A stretch of DNA of 46,958 nucleotides from Candidatus Poribacteria bacterium (GTDB lineage Bacteria > Poribacteria > WGA-4E > WGA-3G): NCBI GenBank assembly GCA_022823085.1, contig JAJDXV010000150.1:1-46958 (forward strand), read 5' to 3'. The notes under the pieces were generated by a model. It had not been told where the DNA came from. It did not search any database and was given only the letters and a program-made list of their open reading frames with translations. How positions within the stretch are numbered: the stretch's first letter is position 1; each line of letters begins with the position of its first letter. Below are positions 33,309-41,390 of this stretch, in pieces. A program made the position numbers and the translations under genes.

Positions 33309-33397
33309 CGGTCAGCAACGAAGCAGCCAGTAAAGAACGCGCAGCTCGGAACAAAGTGGAAAGCATATCTACAGAAAGGAACATCAAAGTTCCAAAC

Positions 33398-34087
33398 TCA
33401 CCCGAATGGAAAATGCTTACGTGCGTACGCTAACCGCTCTGGTACCCCTATATCGATCCAATCCGCATCCGTTTGCAGCGCGTAGAGATTAGAGACAACC
33501 GGAAAAACGTCTCGTTCCATAGAAAAGGTTTCCTGTCCCTTCGGAAACGCGTCGGCGATGTTTTGAGCGAAAAGATACACCCCACCATTAACGTATCCAG
33601 CACGGTAGGTAGACTGTTTCTCACGAAATTCCTGAATCTTTCCCGCATCATCTGATACGATCTCACCATAAGGACGAATGTCCGAGACATGGACACTCAG
33701 GAGCACACCCACCATACTTTGCTGAAAGCGGTCTAACATCTCTCGAAACGAAAAGTCTGCAAGCAAAATATCGCCATTCAAGACGAAAAAGGGAGAGGTC
33801 CGAATCTGCCGCATGGCATTCTGAATGGCGCCGCCCGTGCCGAGCCGCTTCTCCTCTTTCGCATAACGGATACGTACGCCAGCGTAACTCGCACCTACTC
33901 TTTCGGACAGCACATCGTGCAGGTGCCCCGACGCGAGGACGACCTCGGTGACACCTGCCGCCATCAAGAGTTCGAGCTGCCACGCCAGCACCGTTTTTCC
34001 AGCGATCTCCAGCAGAACCTTCGGAACCGTTTTCGCTGTCTCACCGAGCCGAGTCGCAAGACCTCCACATAAAATAATGGCTTCCAT
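33398..34087 (-). CDS. Sugar-1-phosphate nucleotidyltransferase
   Basis: 229-residue NTP-transferase domain protein that would make an NDP-sugar. Motifs: CGGLATRLGE near residues 7-15 (nucleotide loop, usually GGxGTRL), VPKVLLEI (22-29, sugar-phosphate Lys), LGTGGAI (82-88), NGD at 104-106 (metal Asp) and YVNGGVYLF. It resembles the heptose-1-phosphate guanylyltransferase HddC or RfbA-like single-domain enzymes. Exact nucleotide and sugar are not determined. It converges with rsgA across 89 bases. A role in surface polysaccharide synthesis fits the O-antigen ligase-like gene at 41391. Confidence 0.85.
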   Translation of the reverse strand: MEAIILCGGLATRLGETAKTVPKVLLEIAGKTVLAWQLELLMAAGVTEVVLASGHLHDVLSERVGASYAGVRIRYAKEEKRLGTGGAIQNAMRQIRTSPFFVLNGDILLADFSFREMLDRFQQSMVGVLLSVHVSDIRPYGEIVSDDAGKIQEFREKQSTYRAGYVNGGVYLFAQNIADAFPKGQETFSMERDVFPVVSNLYALQTDADWIDIGVPERLAYARKHFPFG

Positions 34088-34229
34088 TTTTTAAATTTTC
34101 CTTGCGGTTAATCGGAGCGGGTTGATGATTTAGCCTGCCACTCTTAAATCCCCTTCCACTTCGTTTCAGGGACGTTTTTTCTACGAATCCGTTGTAACCC
34201 AATCTTATCTCACAGCCACAGATTGATAC

Positions 34230-35111
34230 CTACACCGATCTATGTCCAGCAAAACCGCGTGGATTTTCAAAAGCATCCACCCACAAATCACACCACACTT
34301 GGTGCTCAGACAAGACAGTATCAGGGTCTTTTCGGCTGCGGACGATGAAATCGGGATGTGCCGTTCGCCCAGTGTGATGTCCTGTGGTTTGATAACGTAA
34401 ATCTAAAGACCAACGGCATCGATCCGACGTATTCGGTTGCGAACGATGCGGCGTAAATCGGCTCAATAAGATTAAGTCCCCACGGTAGCATTCCAGCATG
34501 AGCGGTTCAGAATCCGGCATCAACTCCGGTTTGATCATCGTCCCTCCCTCTTTCTGATGGATCAGATACCCTATATCTTCAGTAATACCGGGCAACGCTT
34601 CAAGGCATCCCATCTCTATTGTGCTATCCCCTAACGGTAGCCAACACGTGACGATCTCAGAGCCTTCAGCCTCCTCCATCATGACACCCGCATCTTGATG
34701 CCACGGCACGCCGCCTGCCCAACTCGCGTTTCCATCGACAACGGGCGGTTTCGCACGCAAATGCTGAATCGGATTGCAAGTGATCTCGGGGCCAACGATG
34801 CCTTCAATAACATCTAAAAGGTTCTCGTTCTGCATGAATTCAAAGATGGCTTTACCGCGGTAGTGCATGATATCCAACCCGCTTGCCATCTCGCCGGACT
34901 GGGCGAGCAACAGTCCGAAACGTCTGTCGAAAGGCTCATCTTCATGCAGATTTTCGATTTTACCTTCCGCTTTCAAGGCGAGGGCGCGTTCGGAAATCAA
35001 GTCCGAAATCTCGTCAATCACCGGTTGGAGGTCTTCATCTGTCAGCGCATTTTTGACGATCAGGACACCTCGTGTCCGATAAGTGTCGCACTGTTCTTGT
35101 GTGAGTCTCAT
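34230..35111 (-). CDS. Phytanoyl-CoA dioxygenase (PhyH) family protein
   Basis: 293-residue Fe(II)/2-oxoglutarate oxygenase. Metal ligands are His138 and Asp140 in VPWHQDAG and His222 in FTPHRSQPN; a 2-oxoglutarate Arg is likely in RCRWSLDLRYQ. LEALPGI and GDLILLSRF are typical family segments. PhyH families are strongly expanded in Poribacteria and hydroxylate varied small molecules; the substrate here is unknown. AAAGGGGA precedes the ATG. It lies 14 bases after the small membrane protein gene and may share its transcript. Confidence 0.88.
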   Translation of the reverse strand: MRLTQEQCDTYRTRGVLIVKNALTDEDLQPVIDEISDLISERALALKAEGKIENLHEDEPFDRRFGLLLAQSGEMASGLDIMHYRGKAIFEFMQNENLLDVIEGIVGPEITCNPIQHLRAKPPVVDGNASWAGGVPWHQDAGVMMEEAEGSEIVTCWLPLGDSTIEMGCLEALPGITEDIGYLIHQKEGGTMIKPELMPDSEPLMLECYRGDLILLSRFTPHRSQPNTSDRCRWSLDLRYQTTGHHTGRTAHPDFIVRSRKDPDTVLSEHQVWCDLWVDAFENPRGFAGHRSV

Positions 35112-35125
35112 AAATAAAATCCCCT

Positions 35126-35362
35126 TTAAATTTGCAGATGTTTTACATTACTAATCCGGTTTCGATTATCCATTCGTATAGTAAATTCATAAGGCATTTG
35201 GGTGGTATAACTGACTACAGAGGACCTCTCTATTACAGATTCTATTTGCCCCATAGGCATTTGACCACACCCCAAACGACTTAATAGGAAAACCAATAAA
35301 GCTATGACTATCGGAATAGCAAGGAAACCCCAATTAATCATTCGATCAAGCCATTTCGTCAT
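35126..35362 (-). CDS. Small hypothetical membrane protein
   Basis: 78-residue protein with one transmembrane helix (WGFLAIPIVIALLVFLLSRLG) and a short polar C-terminal part (YEFTIRMDNRNRISNVKHLQI). AGAGGGG overlaps the upstream gene end and serves as SD; only four bases separate the two genes. The tight spacing suggests it works with the RipA-like protein. I do not recognise a family. Confidence 0.6.
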   Translation of the reverse strand: MTKWLDRMINWGFLAIPIVIALLVFLLSRLGCGQMPMGQIESVIERSSVVSYTTQMPYEFTIRMDNRNRISNVKHLQI

Positions 35363-35366
35363 TAGT

Positions 35367-35969
35367 CTAATCCCCTCTATTAAAACTTTTCTCTATTTTC
35401 ACCCATTTGTGCAAGCCATAACATAACATTACTGCTAAAGATGCCGGATAGATGAGAAATAGAAGATAAAGTTTATTTGGAAAATTATATAACCCAAATC
35501 CCATTAAAACTGTGAAACAAATAAAAAAAAGACTTGGCAAAGTGAGCTCGATTCTTGGCCAATAGGTGTTTTCCTTTTCATCGTCAGCTAAAAATTCCCA
35601 CTCGTTTTTGAAGAATTGGTATTCAAGTTCATTTTCTAATTTCTTTAGTGCCTCATATTTTCGAGAATTCACTCGGAGGTAAGAATTAACAGAAATGCAC
35701 CATATCCAAGATAAAGATAAACCTAATACCCCTAACACTACTATGAGCTGTTCAATAGATACTATATTCAGCAGTTCTGCAGGTAACTTGTCTGTGTTTT
35801 GCAAGAAAGTAGAAAAGATCAAAATTAATCCAGACATTATCACTATATAGAAGCGATTTGTTGTGGTTCGTCGGTCACTTACGCTGTTCGTCAATTGCGC
35901 TTGAAGTTTGTAAATTTCTATTAATCGCTCCTGTCTTCCATCCACGTTTTCATTCTGTTCTTCGTTCAT
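35367..35969 (-). CDS. RipA-like / SLATT-like membrane protein
   Basis: 200 residues from this start. An amphipathic N-terminal helix (LIEIYKLQAQLTNSVSDRRTTTNRFY) leads into two transmembrane hairpins. Between them is SWIWCISVNSYLRVNSRKYEALKKLE and an acidic stretch (NEWEFLADDEKENTYW). This pattern matches my memory of the RipA family of octameric membrane proteins and resembles SLATT domains that associate with defence effectors. The ATG at 35969 follows GGGAGGTAG; a longer frame begins at 36029 without an SD. Codons are A/T-rich compared with the backbone, suggesting acquisition. Function unproven. Confidence 0.6.
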   Translation of the reverse strand: MNEEQNENVDGRQERLIEIYKLQAQLTNSVSDRRTTTNRFYIVIMSGLILIFSTFLQNTDKLPAELLNIVSIEQLIVVLGVLGLSLSWIWCISVNSYLRVNSRKYEALKKLENELEYQFFKNEWEFLADDEKENTYWPRIELTLPSLFFICFTVLMGFGLYNFPNKLYLLFLIYPASLAVMLCYGLHKWVKIEKSFNRGD

Positions 35970-36029
35970 GTCTAAACTACCTCCCAATTTTAACCCAAGA
36001 CATTCTTCAGTACTAGACGGTTTCAACAA

Positions 36030-36451
36030 ACAGCAACAAATTCCTTACGAATTTCCAATGCCCGCTACTCTTATACCGTATGCAGGTGAGAAGGAGACAC
36101 ACACATTGTGATATATGCTTTGTGGGGCCCGAAATAGGGTTTAAACAGTATACCATAAAGAAGAGAAAAGATTGCAAAATATTTTTAGAAAATGTGAGCC
36201 TGGTAAAGCTGAGCTCAAATCTGTATCCAGAAATTTATTTTATATAAGTTATTATACATATAGTATACTACATTTGGATCTGAAAGTCAAAATTGTCTTC
36301 TATTCCATTTATCCTGTTTTTTGTAGAAAATTTGTGGTCAGGAAATTAGGGGACAGCAAAATCAAAAAATAAAGTTTTGAATATTTCTTTGAAATGCGTT
36401 ATCCTAACCTCAGGGTTTACCAGTTGTAGGGAATATCTCCCTAACACATAT
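36030..36451. other. A+T-rich intergenic region without a supported gene
   Basis: This stretch is strongly A/T-rich. A 66-codon plus-strand frame at 36172 has no SD and low-complexity composition, so I do not call it. It should hold the promoter of the leftward RipA-like operon, but no clear hexamer pair was found. A small AGGGA/TCCCT inverted repeat lies near 36428. Confidence 0.4.
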
Positions 36452-36570
36452 AGGACTTACGCACATCGCTCTTTTGTACCACAATCTGTTAGATTGTGAC
36501 ACCAGAACGCTGTGTTTTCAGAAGAATTTCATCTAACAGAGCCACCTATAGCCAAAAGTGCGTAAGTCCT
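36452..36570. mobile_element. MITE-like element, copy D (short form, 119 bp)
   Basis: Perfect 12-base ends AGGACTTACGCA and TGCGTAAGTCCT, same length as copy B. Inside, CTGTTAGAT and ATCTAACAG form a further inverted pair around the conserved GAACGCTGTGTTTTC core, so a transcript could fold into a branched hairpin. No coding capacity. Confidence 0.82.
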
Positions 36571-36600
36571 GACATACACAAAAAATGGGATTAAACAAAA

Positions 36601-36660
36601 AAGGAGGCGGGTTTTCCGTCCGGTTCCAGAGAACAAGGCTCTAACCCGAAAACACTGATG
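36601..36660 (+). promoter_or_regulatory. Leader hairpin that brings a distant SD to the MDR gene start
   Basis: A strong SD (AAGGAGG, 36601-36607) lies 50 bases before the ATG at 36658. Between them GTTTTC (36611-36616) pairs with GAAAAC (36648-36653), GGTT (36622-36625) with AACC (36643-36646), and AGAG (36628-36631) with CTCT (36639-36642). When folded, the SD sits 7 bases from the ATG. No start codon occurs just after the SD. Confidence 0.5.
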
Positions 36661-37662
36661 AAAGGCAAACGGATTGTGATACCAGCGAAGCGTTCAGCAA
36701 CGCTGGAAGATTTTGAACTCGACGAAACACTCGCGCCCAACCAAATCTTATTGAAAACGCACTATAGCCTGATTAGTCCCGGCACGGAAGGGGCAGGATA
36801 TACAGGACTTCAAAGCGGAACGCGGTTCCCACACGGTTCCGGTTATACAGCCGTCGGTGAAGTGCTGAAAGTCGGTGAAAACGTAACGAAATGCGCCGTA
36901 GGCGATTTCGCCTTCTGTTATAGTCCACACGCCTCTATTGTCAAAACGGAGGCAGTGCTTTTGGCGTTCAAACCGCCTTTAGACATAGACGAGAAGTTAG
37001 TGCCGTTTGTCCGAATGGCAACGGTTGCGATGACCTCTCTGCGTGTATCATCGGCAGAATTCGGGGATACCGTGGCGATCATCGGTTTGGGGCTGGTCGG
37101 CAACTCCGCGTCACAACTCTTTAATCTGGCGGGCATGAAAGTCATCAGCATTGAACGCGTACCGCGTCGGCTTGAAATCGCTCGACAGTGCGGTATCCAG
37201 CATCTCATTAATCCTGACGAAGAAGATGTGCTGGAACGCGTCATCGCGCTGACAAACGGCGAAAAAACCGCAGTCACTGTCGAAGCGATCGGAAATCCAC
37301 GACTCGTCGAAACCGCCTACCAATTGACCGGTAGAAAAGGCGAAGTTATTTTACTCGGTTCACCGCGTGGCGAATATGTCACGGATGCAACGGAGATCCT
37401 GAACTACAGCCACAGTATTGGATTAGGTGCAATTACCCTCAAAAGCGCGCATGAATGGGTCTATCCCACGATGCACTCCGGCGAATCGAAGCACTCGCTT
37501 GAACGCAACTCGCGCTTGGTGTATTCACTGATGTGTGAAGGCAAGTTCAAAGTAGAAGAATTACTGACACACATCATTGATCCAGAAGATGCCCAATCCG
37601 CCTACGACGGTTTGACAGATCGAAAGGACGAATACTTAGGCGTAATCATGGACTGGACGTAG
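36658..37662 (+). CDS. Zinc-type alcohol dehydrogenase-like (MDR) oxidoreductase
   Basis: 334-residue medium-chain dehydrogenase/reductase. It has an N-terminal GroES-like domain (LISPGTEGAGYTG, YTAVGEVLKVGENV, VGDFAFCYSPHA) and a Rossmann domain with GLGLVG at residues 143-148, then AIIGLGLVGNSASQLF and VEAIGNPRLVETA. The usual catalytic Cys-Asp/His zinc residues are not evident: ISPGTE stands where CGTD is common. That matches the threonine-dehydrogenase-like group involved in sugar or cyclitol metabolism. The substrate is unknown. Translation may depend on the leader hairpin described at 36601. Confidence 0.82.
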   Translation: MKGKRIVIPAKRSATLEDFELDETLAPNQILLKTHYSLISPGTEGAGYTGLQSGTRFPHGSGYTAVGEVLKVGENVTKCAVGDFAFCYSPHASIVKTEAVLLAFKPPLDIDEKLVPFVRMATVAMTSLRVSSAEFGDTVAIIGLGLVGNSASQLFNLAGMKVISIERVPRRLEIARQCGIQHLINPDEEDVLERVIALTNGEKTAVTVEAIGNPRLVETAYQLTGRKGEVILLGSPRGEYVTDATEILNYSHSIGLGAITLKSAHEWVYPTMHSGESKHSLERNSRLVYSLMCEGKFKVEELLTHIIDPEDAQSAYDGLTDRKDEYLGVIMDWT

Positions 37663-37701
37663 TGTTCTGTCATTCTTATTTTTGTGGTTTGTAGTTTGTA
37701 G

Positions 37702-37728
37702 GTTGGGTTGAACGTAGTGAAACCCAAC
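37702..37728 (+). terminator. Hairpin GTTGGGTT/AACCCAAC (repeat word, possible terminator)
   Basis: An 8-base perfect stem (37702-37709 with 37721-37728) with an 11-base loop, 40 bases after the MDR gene. No T run follows, so it may be a dispersed repeat rather than a true terminator. Farther right, near 37819-37843, GATTTTGCGGCGTACTTGAA repeats, in reverse complement, part of MITE copy A. Confidence 0.45.
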
Positions 37729-37872
37729 TATTCGGTCAATCTAACCTATCAGTTTAGATGGGACAAAGCAGTAGTACTCCATCCAGTCTGAATTTTAAGA
37801 TGGGTTCGTAGGAGTGCGATTTTGCGGCGTACTTGAAGAAACACTTTCTTCGCATTAAAATGGAAGGTAACT

Positions 37873-39885
37873 TTGATTCACACGAAACAGACTGATGGCC
37901 CAGATGTGACAACCTGGGCCCTGCCCCATAGCGCGATTGCTCGATTAGGCCGGGGAGAAATCCGCCGTATGGCGTTTTCACCTGACAACGAGCGTCTCGT
38001 CATTGCATCCCGTATTGGCTGCTGGGAGTATTCTCTCGCGACACTGGAACCCCACGCGTTGTGGGAAACCGAAAGGGGGATGGTTTCTGCCATCTCCTTT
38101 TCACAGGACGCGCGGTGGATTGCCACTGGTAACTACGAAGGCATTGTTAAAATATGGAATTCTCAAACTGAACAATGTATTGCACAAATAGATGTGTCCG
38201 AAAATTCAGGAGCACAAACAGAGGTTATTGACTGTCTCACGTTTTCACCTGATGGACACTATTTAGCCGCTTCAAGTGTCAAGGGGAGTGCTGTTTACGC
38301 ATGGCAGAGAAATACCGATACACTCATCGCTCGCTTAACTATGGAACGGATACAAGCCGCATCGTCCATTGCGGGCTATCCTCTTGTGTTTTCGCCAGAT
38401 GGCAGCCTCCTGGCGTACAAATCTGCTTATGAGGAGATATCTCTACTGCATATAGAAACCGGGGACGTGATTCAGGTTCTTTCAAATGAATATCCGTATC
38501 ATTTTGATTGCTATCGACTTGCCTTTTCCCCTTGTGGCGGTTACCTTGCTGCCTGCACTAAGAAAAGTGTCCATGTTTGGGATGTTCACACAGGCACCAT
38601 AGAAATGCCTGCTGCGGTATATGCCACGATTCAGGTAATACCTTGTTATACAGCAAATGGCAACTTACGGGTTGCGGGACGCTATCCGAACGAAGTCGTC
38701 ATTTGGGACATAGCAAAGCAAGAGAAGATAGACACGTTTACCTGTCAAGGACAGTATAGAACCGCCGCTTGTTTTTCAAGCGATGGCAAGCGATTTGCCG
38801 TTGTCAACGGAAATGGGGATATTCACGTCTGGACAGAGTCCAATCCCTCAACGGTTGTGCCTCTCACCGGACATTTTCGAGCTGTTTATTCGGTAGTTTT
38901 TTGTCAAGAAGGCCGCTCGCTCATGAGCGGTTCCAGGGACTGCAGCGAAAACCTATTCTGGGATGTTGCACAGCGGCAGATCAACCAGAAGTTTCCACTC
39001 TCCTTGCCAAACGACGCATTGCCGAAGGCGAGTGCTTTGTCTCCCACTGAAGAATTTTTGGCTGCCAGTCCCAGTATAGGGCCCCGCAAAGACCCCAATG
39101 TGGGGACTATTAAAATCTGGGATCTTGCGTCTGGAAACGAAGTTGTTGAACTCATTGAACACCAGAGGCAGGTGTACACCCTCACCTTCTCGCCAACAAC
39201 GGAATATCTCATCAGTGCCTGTGGCGAAAAAGTTGTAGTGTGGGATATACAACGGTGGGAGAAATGCCATTCGCTCGTCGGGCATACTGATACCGTTCGG
39301 ACAGTCATAGCGTTTCATCCAGATGGTTCACGTGTCGTAACAGGTGCGCCAGATGGGTATGCTTTCGTTTGGGATGTTGAGCGAGGTGAGAAGCTTTTAT
39401 GTCTTCCAGTAGCAAAGCAATTGGCACCTGCATTGTATAAAGGTTCCTCAAAGGATATCGAGTGCGTACTTGCACAGCAGGAACCGGCGCGCCGCGGCAT
39501 CCGAGCTATAGCCTTCTCGCCCTGTGGCACCCTCATCGCTGGTGGGATGCAAATCGTCGATGGGATGCCCGGTGAAATTCGCGTTTGGGATGCGGTGACT
39601 TCCGAAACACACATGGCGATACTACTGCCGCCGAGCTGTAAGAAGCCTTATACGCTTGCATTTTCGCCCTGCGGCAGATACCTTGCTTCCGGTTCTTGGT
39701 GGGTGATGGGACAAGCCAAAGTGTCAATTCGATTATGGGAGGTCGCTACCGGTGAGAATGTCGCAACCTTTTGGGGGCATCCAATAGATATTCAGGATCT
39801 CGCTTTTTCGCCAGATGGTACACTCTTGGCAAGTGCAAGTTTTGATGGTACTATCGTTTTGTGGGATATGAAACTTTATCTGTAA
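37873..39885 (+). CDS. WD40 repeat protein, about 14 blades
   Basis: 670-residue protein built almost only of WD40 repeats. I count fourteen units marked by FSPDG-like turns and WD/WN ends (KIWN, YAWQ, HVWD, VIWD, HVWT, LFWD, KIWD, VVWD, FVWD, RVWD, RLWE, VLWD), enough for two seven-bladed propellers. No signal peptide, kinase or caspase domain is attached, so it is probably a cytosolic scaffold. It begins with TTG, 5 bases after GGAAGG. The C-terminal repeat is closest to consensus. Partner unknown. Confidence 0.85.
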   Translation: MIHTKQTDGPDVTTWALPHSAIARLGRGEIRRMAFSPDNERLVIASRIGCWEYSLATLEPHALWETERGMVSAISFSQDARWIATGNYEGIVKIWNSQTEQCIAQIDVSENSGAQTEVIDCLTFSPDGHYLAASSVKGSAVYAWQRNTDTLIARLTMERIQAASSIAGYPLVFSPDGSLLAYKSAYEEISLLHIETGDVIQVLSNEYPYHFDCYRLAFSPCGGYLAACTKKSVHVWDVHTGTIEMPAAVYATIQVIPCYTANGNLRVAGRYPNEVVIWDIAKQEKIDTFTCQGQYRTAACFSSDGKRFAVVNGNGDIHVWTESNPSTVVPLTGHFRAVYSVVFCQEGRSLMSGSRDCSENLFWDVAQRQINQKFPLSLPNDALPKASALSPTEEFLAASPSIGPRKDPNVGTIKIWDLASGNEVVELIEHQRQVYTLTFSPTTEYLISACGEKVVVWDIQRWEKCHSLVGHTDTVRTVIAFHPDGSRVVTGAPDGYAFVWDVERGEKLLCLPVAKQLAPALYKGSSKDIECVLAQQEPARRGIRAIAFSPCGTLIAGGMQIVDGMPGEIRVWDAVTSETHMAILLPPSCKKPYTLAFSPCGRYLASGSWWVMGQAKVSIRLWEVATGENVATFWGHPIDIQDLAFSPDGTLLASASFDGTIVLWDMKLYL

Positions 39886-39988
39886 AACGAGAAATACCTC
39901 GCAACCGAACCGATGGCAGGCGAAAAAAAATAAATCGGGAAGGACGCAAGGCGCAACGAATTGCACTACTACAAACCACTATAAAAAA

Positions 39989-41347
39989 TCAATCCGGCCA
40001 CCGGTTTTGGAATTGCGCGACCATCGCTTCAGGTGCACCGTGCTGTCCCAAGAAGTCCAAAAACGCTTGGTAGAGCCGACGCGCCTCTGCTGTATCCGAT
40101 TCAAACCGGTTATTCAGCTGCGCTGGATCAGACGGTAAATGGAACAGATGTTTCGGGCCACCGCGGTTCTCTAAAAGCAGCGACCATGTTCCATCGGTAA
40201 TGCTGCCGTGCGGACTCCCACCATCAGGACTCCATCCACCGACCCAAGCACCATGTGTAACAGCGTATTCGCGTCCGGTGCCGGTTTCGCCCATGATCGC
40301 AGGAAGCAGGCTGTTGCCTTCTACCTGTGCGCCACGTTCTGCACCAAACACATCGAGGACAGTCGCAGGAATATCGACGATACTCGCAAGCGCATCCGTA
40401 TGATGCGGTGTCGCATCCGGATGATAAACCATGAGTGGGATATGGATAACCTCTTCATACATGCTCAGATTCTTGGCAAGCAGCCCGTGTTCACCCAACA
40501 GGAAACCGTGGTCTGCCATGAAAATAATCATCGTATTTTCGGTCAACCTCATGTACTCAACTTTCCGTAGCAGCTGCCCGATCCAATTGTCAACCAGTGA
40601 TGCCTCCGCACGGTAGAGCGCGTTGAGACGTTCCGTCTCGCGTTCATTCATCGGATTGGGACCGTAAGGCGGATAAATCGGTTCTGGTCCGTCGTAGTCG
40701 CTTGCATCGAAACGTTTCAGGTACCACTCCGGGGCGTCCCACGGCTCGTGTGGATCGAAGGTATCCACCATCAGGTAAAAGTTTTCGTGCTGGTAGTTAC
40801 GCTCTAACCAATCGCAAGCCGTTTGCATCGTCTGTGCGACGAAGGTATCCGCCTCCGTCTGCCGAAAATCGATATTTCTAATGTGATTTCCGAGGCCAGC
40901 GGGTAATCTATTCGGGTGTGTGCGTGTGTACTCGCGATACCGCAATGCATCTTCGGATTCATAATCGTAGGGATGTGTCTCTAAGCAGTCACCTTCCTGC
41001 CCGCGAATCCACTTCCAACCGGTAAAACCGCGATAGTAAAAGAAACCGTTGTTGATATGATGCGGCGTATCCGCAATCATCATACTGACGACACCCGCCT
41101 TCGTCAAATCGGTTGCGATAACCGGGACATCCCGTTTGAGAGGTTCCCATCCCCGCCGACAGATGCTGACTTGCCCTGTCACGAGCTCACCTCGGATCGG
41201 AACAGTCGGAAAACCACAGACATACGCTTTGTCAAAAACGACACATTTTTCCGCGAAGGCGTTCAGGGAGGGTGTATATCCCTTTCCGCCATAAATTGCG
41301 AGGTTATCGCGTCGAAAAGTGTCCGAAATAATGTGGATAATGTTCAT
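39989..41347 (-). CDS. Sulfatase-family hydrolase with Thr at the nucleophile position
   Basis: 452-residue alkaline-phosphatase-superfamily enzyme of the sulfatase type. N-terminal IHIISDTFRRDNLAIYG carries metal Asp9, but the usual second Asp is Thr10. The active-site motif C/S-x-P-x-R reads T48-V-P-I-R52 in FPTVPIRGELVTG, so formylglycine cannot form. The second metal set, MADHGFLLGEHG, is intact, and a C-terminal domain is present. Phosphodiesterases of this superfamily use Thr, so a phosphoester substrate is possible. GGAGG precedes the ATG by 7 bases. Family is firm; a sulfatase reaction is doubtful. Confidence 0.82.
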   Translation of the reverse strand: MNIIHIISDTFRRDNLAIYGGKGYTPSLNAFAEKCVVFDKAYVCGFPTVPIRGELVTGQVSICRRGWEPLKRDVPVIATDLTKAGVVSMMIADTPHHINNGFFYYRGFTGWKWIRGQEGDCLETHPYDYESEDALRYREYTRTHPNRLPAGLGNHIRNIDFRQTEADTFVAQTMQTACDWLERNYQHENFYLMVDTFDPHEPWDAPEWYLKRFDASDYDGPEPIYPPYGPNPMNERETERLNALYRAEASLVDNWIGQLLRKVEYMRLTENTMIIFMADHGFLLGEHGLLAKNLSMYEEVIHIPLMVYHPDATPHHTDALASIVDIPATVLDVFGAERGAQVEGNSLLPAIMGETGTGREYAVTHGAWVGGWSPDGGSPHGSITDGTWSLLLENRGGPKHLFHLPSDPAQLNNRFESDTAEARRLYQAFLDFLGQHGAPEAMVAQFQNRWPD

Positions 41348-41390
41348 ATTAAATCCTCCATGTTATTTTTAATGCTGATGACTCATCCTA

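Noticed and set aside
36172..36372. 66-codon frame in the A/T-rich gap
   Set aside because: No ribosome-binding site and low-complexity, A/T-driven residues. It looks like a chance frame.
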